Below are positions 6,322-15,726 of a stretch of DNA of 64,000 nucleotides, piece by piece. Below the pieces are notes generated by a model. The model ran no database searches. It was not told the origin of the DNA and worked only from the letters and a program-made list of their open reading frames with translations. Each line of letters opens with the position of its first letter. Position 1 is the first letter of the stretch. Position numbers and translations under genes: made by a program. The DNA is from Pseudomonas fluorescens (lineage in GTDB: Bacteria > Pseudomonadota > Gammaproteobacteria > Pseudomonadales > Pseudomonadaceae), in NCBI RefSeq assembly GCF_902497875.1, contig NZ_CABVHY010000028.1, positions 34,667 through 98,666 on the forward strand, written 5' to 3'.

Positions 6322-9195
6322 ATGTCCCAGCTGCCGTCCTTGAGCCAGTTACGCGACCCCAATGCCTTCCTGCGGCGCCATTTGGGACCCGATTGCGCCG
6401 AGCAACAGGCCATGCTCGACAGCCTCGGGCTCGCCAGCCGGGTCGAGTTGATCGAGCAGACGGTGCCGCCGGGCATTCGATTCAACCGCATGCTGGATCT
6501 GCCGCCAGCACTTGATGAAGAGGCCGCACTGGCCAGGCTCAAGGGCTATGCCGAGCAGAACGAGGTCTGGACCAGTCTGATCGGCATGGGCTATCACGGC
6601 ACCCTGACGCCTGCGGTGATCCTGCGTAACGTGCTGGAAAATCCCGGCTGGTACACCGCCTACACCCCCTATCAGCCTGAGATTGCCCAGGGTCGGCTCG
6701 AGGCGTTGCTGAATTTCCAGCAGATGACCATCGACCTCACCGGCCTGGAACTGGCCAACGCATCACTGCTGGATGAAGCCACGGCGGCAGCGGAGGCCAT
6801 GGCGCTGGCCAAGCGTGTGGCCAAGTCCAGAAGCAATCTGTTCTTCGTCGACGAAAACTGTCACCCACAGACCATTTCCGTGATCCAGACCCGCGCCGAA
6901 GGGTTCGGCTTCGAACTGGTGATCGATGCTGTGGATAACCTTGCCAGCCACCAGGTGTTCGGCGCACTGCTGCAGTACCCGGACACCCACGGTGAGATCC
7001 GCAACTTGCGGCCGCTGATCGATCAGTTGCATGCGCAGCAGGCGTTGGCCTGTGTCTCGGCCGACCTGCTCAGTCTGTTGTTGTTGACCCCGCCAGGGGA
7101 GTTGGGGGCCGATGTGGTGTTCGGTTCGTCTCAGCGATTTGGTGTGCCCATGGGTTACGGTGGTCCTCATGCGGCATTTTTTGCCAGTCGTGATGAGTTC
7201 AAACGGGCGATTCCGGGGCGGATCATCGGCGTTTCGAAGGATGCGCGGGGCAATGTCGCGCTGCGTATGGCGTTGCAGACCCGCGAGCAGCATATCCGCC
7301 GGGAGAAGGCCAACTCGAACATCTGTACCGCGCAGGTACTGCTGGCCAACATCGCCAGCTTCTATGCGGTGTATCACGGCCCAGAGGGGCTCAAACGCAT
7401 TGCCCAGCGGGTTCACCGGCTGACCTGCATTCTGGCTGCCGGTCTTGAACGCAACGGCATTACCCGGCTTAACCAACAGTTCTTCGACACCCTGACCCTG
7501 GAAGTCGGCGGCAGCCAGACGGCGATCATCGAAAGCGCCAAGGCTGCACAGATCAATCTGCGGATTCTCGGTCGTGGGCAGTTAGGCTTGAGCCTCGATG
7601 AAACCTGCGATGAAACCACGGTGGCGCGGTTGTTCGATATCTTTCTCGGCGCCGACCACGGGCTGGATGTCGCTGAGCTGGATGCCGAGCCATTGGCCTC
7701 GGGCATCCCGACTGAACTGCTGCGCAGCTCGCCTTATCTGAGCCATCCGGTATTCAGCGCCCATCACAGCGAAACCGAGATGCTGCGCTACCTCAAACAG
7801 CTGGAGAACAAGGACCTGTCACTCAACCAGTCGATGATCCCGCTGGGCTCCTGCACCATGAAGCTCAATGCCACCAGCGAGATGATCCCAATCACCTGGC
7901 CGGGCTTTGCCAATCTGCACCCGTTTGCGCCGACCGAGCAGGCGTTGGGCTATTCGCTGATGATCAGCGAGCTGGAGCGCTGGCTGTGCGCGATCACCGG
8001 CTTCGATGCCATCTGCATGCAGCCCAACTCCGGTGCTCAGGGTGAGTACGCCGGGTTGCTGGCGATCCGCAAATACCACGAGAGCCGCCAGCAGGGCGCG
8101 CGCAACGTTTGCCTGATCCCGGCGTCTGCCCACGGTACCAACCCGGCCTCGGCGCAGATGGCGGGCATGCAGGTGGTAATTGTCGAGTGCGATGATGCCG
8201 GCAACGTCGATCTGGACGACCTGAAAGCCAAGGCCCTGGCCGCCGGCGACAAGCTGTCCTGCCTGATGGTGACCTACCCATCGACCCATGGCGTGTATGA
8301 AGAAGGCATCAGCGAGATCTGCGAAGTTGTCCACAGTCACGGCGGCCAGGTGTACATGGACGGCGCCAACCTCAACGCCCAGGTCGGGCTGGCTCGCCCG
8401 GCGGATATTGGCGCTGATGTATCCCACATGAATTTGCACAAGACTTTCTGCATCCCCCATGGCGGTGGGGGCCCCGGCATGGGGCCGATTGGCGTGCGGG
8501 CGCATCTGGCGCCATACGTCGCCAATCACCCGGTAGTGCCCATCGAAGGCCCGCTACCGCAGAACGGCGCGGTCAGCGCGGCGCCCTGGGGCAGCGCGAG
8601 CATTCTGCCGATCAGCTGGATGTATATCGCGATGATGGGGCCGCAATTGGCGGATGCCAGCGAAGTGGCGATTCTCGCCGCCAACTACCTGGCCGAGCAT
8701 TTGAGTGGAGCCTTCCCGGTGCTCTATACCGGGCGTAATGGCCGGGTGGCCCACGAATGCATTCTTGATCTGCGGCCGCTCAAGGCGCAAACCGGGATCA
8801 GCGAAGAGGACGTGGCCAAACGCTTGATGGACTACGGCTTTCACGCGCCGACCATGTCGTTCCCGGTACCGGGCACGCTGATGGTCGAGCCGACCGAAAG
8901 CGAGTCCAAGGCTGAACTGGACCGTTTCATTGAAGCGATGCTGAGTATTCGCGCGGAAATAGCCCTGGTGCAAAACGGTACCTGGCCCGGCGAAGACAAC
9001 CCGTTGAAACGCTCACCGCACACCCTGGCGGATATCACCGGCGTCTGGGAACGGCCCTACAGCATCGAACAGGCAGTCATCCCCAGCGCTCACACCAAGG
9101 CCCATAAATACTGGCCGGCGGTGAATCGCGTCGACAATGTCTATGGCGACCGTAATCTGTTCTGCGCCTGTGTGCCGGTGGATGCGTATCGTTGA
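6322..9195 (+). CDS. gcvP: glycine dehydrogenase (decarboxylating), P protein
   Basis: Single-chain P protein (957 aa, the usual length) that decarboxylates glycine with PLP and loads the aminomethyl group onto GcvH. The PLP lysine is K707 in MNLHKTFCIPHGGGGPGMGP. The start ATG 6322 (MSQLPSLSQLRDPNAFLRRH) matches the family N-terminus and has GAGAGAG upstream; more upstream in-frame starts would run through the pseudogene. It is separated from gcvH by 462 bases holding a REPIN and the aminotransferase remnant, so it may have its own promoter. It ends at a bidirectional terminator. Confidence 0.96.
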   Translation: MSQLPSLSQLRDPNAFLRRHLGPDCAEQQAMLDSLGLASRVELIEQTVPPGIRFNRMLDLPPALDEEAALARLKGYAEQNEVWTSLIGMGYHGTLTPAVILRNVLENPGWYTAYTPYQPEIAQGRLEALLNFQQMTIDLTGLELANASLLDEATAAAEAMALAKRVAKSRSNLFFVDENCHPQTISVIQTRAEGFGFELVIDAVDNLASHQVFGALLQYPDTHGEIRNLRPLIDQLHAQQALACVSADLLSLLLLTPPGELGADVVFGSSQRFGVPMGYGGPHAAFFASRDEFKRAIPGRIIGVSKDARGNVALRMALQTREQHIRREKANSNICTAQVLLANIASFYAVYHGPEGLKRIAQRVHRLTCILAAGLERNGITRLNQQFFDTLTLEVGGSQTAIIESAKAAQINLRILGRGQLGLSLDETCDETTVARLFDIFLGADHGLDVAELDAEPLASGIPTELLRSSPYLSHPVFSAHHSETEMLRYLKQLENKDLSLNQSMIPLGSCTMKLNATSEMIPITWPGFANLHPFAPTEQALGYSLMISELERWLCAITGFDAICMQPNSGAQGEYAGLLAIRKYHESRQQGARNVCLIPASAHGTNPASAQMAGMQVVIVECDDAGNVDLDDLKAKALAAGDKLSCLMVTYPSTHGVYEEGISEICEVVHSHGGQVYMDGANLNAQVGLARPADIGADVSHMNLHKTFCIPHGGGGPGMGPIGVRAHLAPYVANHPVVPIEGPLPQNGAVSAAPWGSASILPISWMYIAMMGPQLADASEVAILAANYLAEHLSGAFPVLYTGRNGRVAHECILDLRPLKAQTGISEEDVAKRLMDYGFHAPTMSFPVPGTLMVEPTESESKAELDRFIEAMLSIRAEIALVQNGTWPGEDNPLKRSPHTLADITGVWERPYSIEQAVIPSAHTKAHKYWPAVNRVDNVYGDRNLFCACVPVDAYR

Positions 9196-9200
9196 AGCGA

Positions 9201-9258
9201 GGGAGCGGTAAGCCCTAAAGGGGCAAAAAAATACCGCTCCCGGGAGCGGCATTTTTTT
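9201..9258. terminator. bidirectional terminator between gcvP and the DUF2388 gene
   Basis: GGGAGCGGTA (9201-9210) pairs with TACCGCTCCC (9232-9241), and CCGCTCCC (9234-9241) also pairs with GGGAGCGG (9242-9249). There is an A7 tract on the left and a T7 tract (9252-9258) on the right, so it can stop transcription from both sides. Confidence 0.85.
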
Positions 9259-9276
9259 ATTCAGCAGATCAGCAGA

Positions 9277-9594
9277 TCACTGCTGGGCAACCGCATTCTT
9301 CGCCAGAATCGCGTTGGCCAGTTCCATGTCGGTAGCCTGCAAGCCTGGGTTATCGGCGCGGACTTTCTGCATCGCGGCTTCCAGATACGGGCCACGAATA
9401 CCACCCTCGCTGGCGACGAAGCTGCCGGCATCGTCCTGGGCGGCGACCATCAGTTTGTGATCCTTGAAGGTCAGGTAGGTAGAGCCTGTGGTCGCACCGG
9501 AGGAAATGACGTTACGCCAGAAGCTGTCGGCCATTGCCGAACCAACAGGAATAGACAGCAAGGCCAGGGTGGCGACAGCAAGTTTAAAACGCAT
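9277..9594 (-). CDS. small periplasmic DUF2388-type protein
   Basis: 105-aa secreted protein of unknown function. A Sec signal peptide (MRFKLAVATLALLSIPVGSAMA) precedes a compact domain with SFWRNVISSGATTGSTYLTF and DDAGSFVASEGGIRG, which I recognise as the Pseudomonas DUF2388 pattern. The start at 9594 is chosen because the signal peptide begins there and GGAG lies 9 bases upstream; an in-frame ATG at 9612 adds six non-signal residues. It faces gcvP across a shared terminator. Confidence 0.75.
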   Translation of the reverse strand: MRFKLAVATLALLSIPVGSAMADSFWRNVISSGATTGSTYLTFKDHKLMVAAQDDAGSFVASEGGIRGPYLEAAMQKVRADNPGLQATDMELANAILAKNAVAQQ

Positions 9595-9663
9595 TATGGG
9601 TGACTCCGACATGGGTTAGCTGGAGTCTTGGATACTCGATAGCCCGGTTGAGTTCCGTTGCCC

Positions 9664-10113
9664 TCAATCGGCGGGTTCTACCTGGATGATGACCCCTTCC
9701 TGCCCGATAACGCGAACACGGGAGCCGACAGGCGCGTCCGGCCCTTTGGCCATCCAGACGCCGTCGGCGACCTTGATCTTGCCTCGCCCGCCGACAATCG
9801 CCTCATGGACCATGAAGGTTTTGCCGATCAGCTCCTGACCACGCAGATTGAGGTTCGGCTGATCGCTGGCGCGAACGGCACTGCGCTGGCGTCTCCACCA
9901 GTATAAAGCCGTCAGCACCGATAGCAGACCGAACAGCAGCAATTGCACTTCCCAGGACAACTCCGGAATCAGGAAGGTCAGCACTCCGACTGCGGCAGCG
10001 GCCATGCCAACCCAGAGCAAATAACCACCGGCGCCGAACACTTCGAGAATCAGCAAGACGGTGCCTAATGCCAGCCAGTCCCAGAACGACAAGTGCTGCA
10101 GGAATGCCCACAT
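9664..10113 (-). CDS. NfeD-family inner-membrane protein (short type)
   Basis: 149 aa. Two to three transmembrane helices (residues about 10-85) are followed by a small C-terminal OB-fold domain with LNLRGQELIGKTFMVHEAIV and GSRVRVIGQEGVIIQVEPAD. Short NfeD proteins partner SPFH/stomatin proteins in membrane microdomains. Its gene sits 10 bases downstream of the SPFH gene on the same strand, which supports that pairing. Confidence 0.9.
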   Translation of the reverse strand: MWAFLQHLSFWDWLALGTVLLILEVFGAGGYLLWVGMAAAAVGVLTFLIPELSWEVQLLLFGLLSVLTALYWWRRQRSAVRASDQPNLNLRGQELIGKTFMVHEAIVGGRGKIKVADGVWMAKGPDAPVGSRVRVIGQEGVIIQVEPAD

Positions 10114-10123
10114 AAGTCGCGCC

Positions 10124-11044
10124 TCAGGCCTTTTTGCTGTCGAATGTGGCTTTGACTATTTCGCCGATACCACCGACGGCCCCGATTACCTGGCTGGCTT
10201 CCAGCGGCATCAGGATTACTTTGCTGTTGTTGGCCGACGCCAGTTTGCCTAACGCATCAATGTATTTCTGTTCGACGAAGTAGTTGATCGCCTGCACGTT
10301 ACCGGTCGCGATCGCTTCGGACACTACCTGAGTGGCACGGGCTTCGGCTTCGGCTTGCCGCTCGCGGGCTTCGGATTCAAGGAACGCCGCCTGCCGGCCA
10401 CCCTCGGCCTCGAGGATCTGCGCTTGTTTTTTACCTTCGGCAGTCAGGATCGCCGATGCCCGCAGGCCTTCGGCCTCGAGGATTTGCGCTCGCTTGATCC
10501 GCTCGGCTTTCATCTGCCCGGACATGGCCGCCATCAGGTCCGCGGGTGGGCTGATGTCCTTGATTTCGATCCGGGTGATCTTGATGCCCCAGGGCGCCGT
10601 GGCTTCGTCGACGGTGCGCAGCAATTTCTCGTTGATGCCGTCACGCTGGCTGAGCATCGCATCCAGCTCCATGGAGCCGAGTACCGTGCGAATGTTGGTT
10701 TGCAGCAGGTTGCGGATGGCGTGCTCGAGGTTGTTCACCTCGTAGGCGGCCTGAGCGGTGTTGACCACCTGGAAAAAGCATACGGCATCGATCTGCACAG
10801 TGGCGTTGTCGGCAGTGATGACTTCCTGCGGCGGGATATCCAGCACGCTCTCCATCACGTTGATCTTGCGGCCGATGCGGTCCATGACCGGGATGATGAT
10901 GTTCAGGCCCGGCTTCAGGGTGTTGGTGTAGCGGCCGAAGCGCTCGACGGTCCACTGATAGCCCTGCGGAACCACCTTGAAGCCCATGAATACAATGGCG
11001 ATGGCCAGGCCGACAAAAAGCAAAAGCACGCTACCGATCTGCAT
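10124..11044 (-). CDS. SPFH/band-7 (stomatin-like, QmcA-type) membrane protein
   Basis: 306 aa. A single N-terminal membrane anchor (MQIGSVLLLFVGLAIAIVFM) is followed by the SPFH domain (PQGYQWTVERFGRYTNTLKP, ITRIEIKDISPP) and a long Ala/Glu-rich coiled coil with repeated ILEAEG units (about residues 195-245). The start at 11044 follows GGGAA and matches the QmcA N-terminus; longer in-frame starts encode unrelated residues. It forms an operon with the NfeD gene. Likely role: oligomeric scaffold in membrane microdomains, with possible links to FtsH-type proteolysis (family knowledge). Confidence 0.9.
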   Translation of the reverse strand: MQIGSVLLLFVGLAIAIVFMGFKVVPQGYQWTVERFGRYTNTLKPGLNIIIPVMDRIGRKINVMESVLDIPPQEVITADNATVQIDAVCFFQVVNTAQAAYEVNNLEHAIRNLLQTNIRTVLGSMELDAMLSQRDGINEKLLRTVDEATAPWGIKITRIEIKDISPPADLMAAMSGQMKAERIKRAQILEAEGLRASAILTAEGKKQAQILEAEGGRQAAFLESEARERQAEAEARATQVVSEAIATGNVQAINYFVEQKYIDALGKLASANNSKVILMPLEASQVIGAVGGIGEIVKATFDSKKA

Positions 11045-11195
11045 AACATTTCCCTGTTCACATTCAATGAGGCTGCAATGCCTGATTGTAGCGGCGCGGG
11101 GCGGGCATAAAAACCGATTAGTGCGGCTGGCATCATCGGGAGACATAAAAGCTGCCGCACCGGGTTGGCCACTGTTGCGGTTGTCGGCTACGCCG

Positions 11196-12977
11196 TTATT
11201 TCAACTCACTCTGGGGTGTCACGCGCAGCACCTCCTCGATGGTCGTCAAGCCTGCTGCGACTTTCTGTGCGCCGGATAACCGCAGGCTGCGCATGCCTTC
11301 CTTGAATGCCTGGTGACGCACCGCCAGCAGATCGGTGTCCCGGTGGATCAGCGCTTTGACGCTGTCGCTCATCAGCATGATCTCGTAAACCCCGGCGCGC
11401 CCGCGATAACCGGTGTCGCGGCACTCCAGACAACCGATTGCCCGTTGGGCATTGATCGGCAGCGGTGCTTGCCAGGGCCGGGTCAGGGTCTGCCAGTCCT
11501 CGTCGCCCAGACTCACTGGCGCCTTGCAGTGTGGGCAAAGGGTCCGCACCAACCGCTGAGCCATGACCCCGAGTACGGTGGCCTTGATCAGGTAATGCGG
11601 CACGCCGAGTTCCAACAGGCGGCTGATGGCGCTCGGCGCATCGTTGGTGTGCAGGGTGGAAAGCACCAGGTGACCGGTGAGCGCGGCCTGGATCGCCATT
11701 TCGGCGGTTTCCAGGTCGCGGATCTCGCCAATCATGATGATGTCCGGGTCCTGGCGCATCAGTGCTCGTATACCGCTGGCAAAGGTCAGTTCGATGTTGT
11801 GCTGGACCTGCATCTGGTTGAACGCCGGCTCGACCATTTCGATCGGGTCTTCGATGGTGCAGAGATTGACTTCGGGTGTCGCCAGTTTCTTCAGGGTGGT
11901 GTAGAGCGTGGTGGTTTTACCTGAACCAGTCGGACCGGTGACCAGAATGATGCCGTTGGGCTGGCGGGTCATGTCTTGCCAGCGGCGCAGATCTTCTGCG
12001 GAGAAGCCCAGCTGGTCGAAATCCTTGAGCAGCACTTCCGGGTCGAAAATTCGCATGACCATTTTTTCGCCAAAAGCTGTTGGCAGCGTCGACAGACGCA
12101 ACTCGACTTCGCCGCCGTCCGGGGTTTTGGTCTTGACCCGGCCGTCCTGGGGTTTGCGCTTTTCCGCGACATTCATCCGGCCCAGGCTTTTCAGGCGGCT
12201 GACGATGGCCATGGTCACTTGAGGGGGAAATTGATAGACGTTGTGCAGTACGCCGTCGATACGAAAGCGCACGGTGCCTTGCTCTCGGCGGGGCTCGATA
12301 TGGATATCGCTGGCGCGCTGCTGGAAGGCGTACTGGAATAGCCAGTCGACGATATTGACGATGTGCGCGTCGTTGGCGTCCGGCTCCTGGTCACTGGCAC
12401 CGAGGTTGAGCAATTGTTCGAAGTTGCCCAGGGTGCTCATTTTCTGATCAGAGTTGTTGGCGCCGCTGACCGACTTGGCCAAGCGGAAAAATTCCACGGT
12501 AAAGCGCTGGATGTCAGCCGGGTTCGCCACCACGCGTTTGATCGGCAGCTTCAGGACGTGGGTCAGATCGGCTTCCCAGGCGGTGACGTAGGGCTGCGCG
12601 CTGGCCACGGTCACCGCATCGCGGTCGATCGACACCGCAAGGATCTTGTGGCGCTGGGCAAAGGCATAGGACATCAGTGGGGTAATGCCCGCGACATTGA
12701 TCTTCAGCGGGTCGATACGCAAATAAGGCTGACCGGCCTGCTGCGCGAGCCACAGGGTCAGGCTTTCCAGGTCGAGCTGCTTGCCGGGTCGACTGAGGTC
12801 GTCGAACTGCTGGCTGGCGAGAAATTCCAGCGGGTGGAGCTGGCTGTTGACGGCGTTGCGTCGGGTAGTCAATGCGTGTTCGGCACAATCCTGACTGATA
12901 AAGCCCTGGGCGACCAGTTCACGCAGCAGATCATTGAGATCGAGCCAGCGATCCTGAGTGAGGAGGGGGACGGACAT
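11196..12977 (-). CDS. GspE/PulE/PilB-family secretion ATPase (unlinked)
   Basis: 593-aa hexameric assembly ATPase of type II secretion/type IV pilus type. It has a GspE N-terminal domain (about 30-160), Walker A GPTGSGKT (348-355), Walker B region DPDIIMIGEIRD, the His box (LSTLHTNDAPSAISRL), and the CxxC metal-binding pair (CPHC ... CLEC) near residues 500-530. No secretin, pseudopilin or inner-membrane partner is encoded nearby, so its machine is unknown from this window. P. aeruginosa has a comparable lone ATPase gene in the same neighbourhood. Confidence 0.88.
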   Translation of the reverse strand: MSVPLLTQDRWLDLNDLLRELVAQGFISQDCAEHALTTRRNAVNSQLHPLEFLASQQFDDLSRPGKQLDLESLTLWLAQQAGQPYLRIDPLKINVAGITPLMSYAFAQRHKILAVSIDRDAVTVASAQPYVTAWEADLTHVLKLPIKRVVANPADIQRFTVEFFRLAKSVSGANNSDQKMSTLGNFEQLLNLGASDQEPDANDAHIVNIVDWLFQYAFQQRASDIHIEPRREQGTVRFRIDGVLHNVYQFPPQVTMAIVSRLKSLGRMNVAEKRKPQDGRVKTKTPDGGEVELRLSTLPTAFGEKMVMRIFDPEVLLKDFDQLGFSAEDLRRWQDMTRQPNGIILVTGPTGSGKTTTLYTTLKKLATPEVNLCTIEDPIEMVEPAFNQMQVQHNIELTFASGIRALMRQDPDIIMIGEIRDLETAEMAIQAALTGHLVLSTLHTNDAPSAISRLLELGVPHYLIKATVLGVMAQRLVRTLCPHCKAPVSLGDEDWQTLTRPWQAPLPINAQRAIGCLECRDTGYRGRAGVYEIMLMSDSVKALIHRDTDLLAVRHQAFKEGMRSLRLSGAQKVAAGLTTIEEVLRVTPQSELK

Positions 12978-13117
12978 GCGGGTTCCTTATGAACGATCCT
13001 GCAACTAGCGGTTAAGACGTGTGCGTCTCTGACCTCCGATTGCCAAGAATAGTCCCCGGATGAGCCGACCGTTCGGCCGTTACCGAACCAAGCGTTGCGA
13101 GTTTTTGCCGAGAGGCT

Positions 13118-13456
13118 TCAGCCGGTCGCCTGTGCAGGCTGAGCCCATGCAGATTCAGCAGATTGCAAATCCACCGAGCAGACGCTGATCAAGTTACGGA
13201 GCTTTTCAGCGATCACCTGGGCGCGGTGCCAGCTCAGCCCGTCGAGCACCACGTCGATCGACAGTAAATCGCCCTGCTGGAGCACGTTGACCTGCTGCGG
13301 AACCAGAAACTGCAGGGCGAAATGGTTGAGCACCCGGCACAGCAGATCCGGCTCGGCTTCCGCCAGGAGCTGATAGTGCACACGGCAATGGGCGTTGCTG
13401 ACGTTCCAGACATCGGCGCGGGTCGGGGTGGTGCTGACAGCTTCAAGAGGGGGCAT
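13118..13456 (-). CDS. small ACT-like domain protein, unknown function
   Basis: 112 aa. The core (CRVHYQLLAEAEPDLLCRVL, then FALQFLVPQQVNVLQQGDLL and LSIDVVLDGLSWHRAQVIAE) follows the beta-alpha-beta-beta-alpha-beta layout of ACT domains such as the acetolactate synthase small subunit, but with no catalytic partner. The start MPPLEAVS (13456) is preferred over an in-frame start at 13474. It is divergent from the Lrp-family regulator, whose own C-terminus is an ACT-like (RAM) domain. Function unknown; amino-acid sensing is a guess. Confidence 0.65.
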   Translation of the reverse strand: MPPLEAVSTTPTRADVWNVSNAHCRVHYQLLAEAEPDLLCRVLNHFALQFLVPQQVNVLQQGDLLSIDVVLDGLSWHRAQVIAEKLRNLISVCSVDLQSAESAWAQPAQATG

Positions 13457-13581
13457 GTTGGTTCTCCAAATCACTGGCGAAATTTTTACATGCTGGCCGG
13501 GGTATTTCTTATCTATGATTGGCCTAATTAGCCATATATTGAATTAAACAATTCTCCATTATCTATTTTTAGGGTTTTTAT

Positions 13582-14046
13582 ATGCATAGCGAGCTTGATG
13601 CATACGACCGGCGGATTTTGGCGCTGCTCCAGGAGGACGCCTCGCTCTCCAGTGCGCAGATCGCCGAACAGGTCGGGCTATCGCAGTCGCCGTGCTGGCG
13701 ACGGATTCAGCGGCTCAAGGAGGAGGGGGTGATTCGCGGGCAAGTGACCCTGCTGGATCGCAAGAAAATCGGTCTCAACACGCAGATCTTCGCCGAGATC
13801 AAACTCAACGCCCACGGCCGCTCCAACTTCACCGAATTCACCGAGGCGATTCGCGGCTTTCCGGAGGTTTTGGAGTGTTATGTGCTGATGGGGTCGGTGG
13901 ACTTTTTGCTGCGCATCGTCACCGCGGACATCGAGGCGTATGAGCGGTTTTTCTTCGAGAAGCTGTCGATGGTCCCGGGGATACAGGAGGTCAACTCGAT
14001 CGTGGCGTTGTCCGAAATCAAATCCACGACGAGTTTGCCGGTGTAG
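13582..14046 (+). CDS. Lrp/AsnC-family transcriptional regulator
   Basis: 154 aa, standard Lrp length. The N-terminal winged helix (LDAYDRRILALLQEDASLSS, with helix-turn-helix QIAEQVGLSQSPCWRRIQRL) is joined to a RAM/ACT-like effector domain (VLECYVLMGSVDFLLRIVTA). Expressed away from the ACT-like gene at 13118-13456 across an A/T-rich 125-base gap that could carry its operator (13500-13570). The effector amino acid is unknown. No amino-acid enzyme is adjacent. Confidence 0.93.
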   Translation: MHSELDAYDRRILALLQEDASLSSAQIAEQVGLSQSPCWRRIQRLKEEGVIRGQVTLLDRKKIGLNTQIFAEIKLNAHGRSNFTEFTEAIRGFPEVLECYVLMGSVDFLLRIVTADIEAYERFFFEKLSMVPGIQEVNSIVALSEIKSTTSLPV

Positions 14047-14061
14047 CGATTCAGTGCTTTT

Positions 14062-14193
14062 TGTGGCGAGGGGGCTTGCCCCCGCTGGAGTGCGGAGCGG
14101 TCCAAAAACCAGCAGCCGAGTATTCCCGGAAGGAGTGCGTTAGCCGGTTTACGACTGCTGCGCAGCCGAACGGGGGCAAGCCCCCTCGCCACA
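14062..14193. repeat. REPIN, family C
   Basis: Arms TGTGGCGAGGGGGCTTGCCC and GGGCAAGCCCCCTCGCCACA enclose about 90 bases with further internal pairing (GCTGCGCAGC-type). It sits between two convergent genes and overlaps the nearby end of the CYTH/CHAD gene by no more than the spacer. Confidence 0.88.
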
Positions 14194-14199
14194 GCGATA

Positions 14200-15567
14200 T
14201 CACATACGCAGAAGCATTTTCCAGGCACGATTCTGGAACACTACAATCGCCTGCTGCTTGCGGGCATCGAGCGCTTCATCGGTGATCGGCTCGTTGGCCA
14301 GTTGCTGCAGCTGTTTCAGCTCGCCGTACAGGCGATCGGCTTCCGGGATCTCCAGCACGCCACGCGCATGATGCAGCCAGGACAGGATGCGTTCGATGCG
14401 CGGCAGTTGTTCGGCCAGGTCTTCCGGCTGTTGCTGATAACGCGACAGTTGCAGGGCGACGGCTTCGTCGGCCAGCAGACGCGGCAACCAGTTGGCCAAT
14501 TGCGCTGCACCCTGGCGATTGCCGCGGATGTTGCGCTCGGCTGCCCAGGTGCGGGCCAGCAACCAGCGCGAAGTGTTCAGCGAGAACAGGCCCCAGCGCA
14601 CGTCTTCGAGTTCTTCGGCGAACTGTTCGGGTGCGGCTTTGCGCACGTCTTCGTCGTCCTGGCCGGCTTGCACCAGTGGGCGCCAGTCTTCCAGCAAGGC
14701 ATCCAGCGCTACCCGCAGATCGTGGGTCGATTGACGTGGCGCGGCCTGGCCCAGGCTGCCCAGCAACGCGCGCAACTCAGAGAGGTTCTCGACCCATTCC
14801 TGCAGCAGGCGCCAGTGGCCATTGAAGCGGTATTGCTCGGCCAGGCGCTGGCTGCTGCTCAGCAAATGCCAGCTCAACGCGGCGAAGGCCTCGTCCAGCG
14901 GCAGTTCAGCCGTCAGCTTTGGCGCGGGCAGGCTCAACGAATAGCTGTTGGCATCGAACAGGCGATAGCCACGCTCGGCCTTGCTGATATCGCACGGCAT
15001 CAGCGCCAGGGTAGCGGCCAGTTCGGCGGCCAGTTCCAGCAGTGCCGCCGGTTCGCCTTCACGCAGTTCCAGTTCCAGTTCGCAGATTTCTTCTTTCTGC
15101 TTGCCGGCGATCACGTGGCCCAGGTCCAGCGCGGCTTCGATGACCACTTTGGCTTTGCCACGGCCCCAGGCGATTTCCGCGCGTTCGCGGACGAAATCGG
15201 TGGTGAAGATCGGCTTGAGGGTTTTCTTGTCCAGCTCAGCCAGCTGTTCCGGCCAGCATTCACCATCGAGTTTTTTCACATCGAGCTTGGCTTTGGGCAG
15301 TTTCCAGTCGTACTCGTTACGCTCGGACAGACCGGCGATGCTTTGACCGCGGGTCTTGAGGGTCTGGATCACTTCTTCGCCATCGCGGCGCAGGCGCAGG
15401 GCAACCTTGGCCTGGGCCAGATCGCGCTCTGGCGTGTCGAAGTACTGGTTCATCAGTTCACGGCGTTCCCAGCCACTTTTGTTGCGTTTTTTCAGTAGCG
15501 GATGCTCGCGCAGCGCGGCGAGGGTTTCGCGGCTGACGCGGAGTTTGATTTCGGTTTCTTTCTGCAT
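14200..15567 (-). CDS. CYTH and CHAD domain protein (inorganic triphosphatase, YgiF-like)
   Basis: 455 aa. The N-terminal CYTH tunnel domain carries the signature ExExK (ETEIKLR, residues 4-8) and basic substrate residues (ALRLRRDGEEVIQTLKTRG). The C-terminal CHAD helical domain (about 220-455) is rich in conserved His and basic residues (LSWHLLSSSQRLAEQYR, STHDLRVALD). YgiF-type proteins hydrolyse inorganic triphosphate, and CHAD binds polyphosphate. Convergent with the Lrp gene through a family C REPIN, divergent from argE. Confidence 0.9.
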   Translation of the reverse strand: MQKETEIKLRVSRETLAALREHPLLKKRNKSGWERRELMNQYFDTPERDLAQAKVALRLRRDGEEVIQTLKTRGQSIAGLSERNEYDWKLPKAKLDVKKLDGECWPEQLAELDKKTLKPIFTTDFVRERAEIAWGRGKAKVVIEAALDLGHVIAGKQKEEICELELELREGEPAALLELAAELAATLALMPCDISKAERGYRLFDANSYSLSLPAPKLTAELPLDEAFAALSWHLLSSSQRLAEQYRFNGHWRLLQEWVENLSELRALLGSLGQAAPRQSTHDLRVALDALLEDWRPLVQAGQDDEDVRKAAPEQFAEELEDVRWGLFSLNTSRWLLARTWAAERNIRGNRQGAAQLANWLPRLLADEAVALQLSRYQQQPEDLAEQLPRIERILSWLHHARGVLEIPEADRLYGELKQLQQLANEPITDEALDARKQQAIVVFQNRAWKMLLRM

Positions 15568-15726
15568 GGCCGGAAAATCCAGGATCGGGAGCGCAGCCGG
15601 GGGAATGTGTGGCTGCCAAGGCCGTGCAGTGTACAGGACAAGCCAGCTCGACGTGCCGCGACGGTTTATTCCGCGCGCCGGATGGCTCTATGATGGAGTT
15701 CACAACCGCGAGCCCGGAGACCGAGC

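Noticed and set aside
14302..15498. 398-residue plus-strand frame opposite the CYTH/CHAD gene
   Set aside because: Composition (Gln/Phe/Arg-rich) and lack of domains mark it as an antisense shadow.
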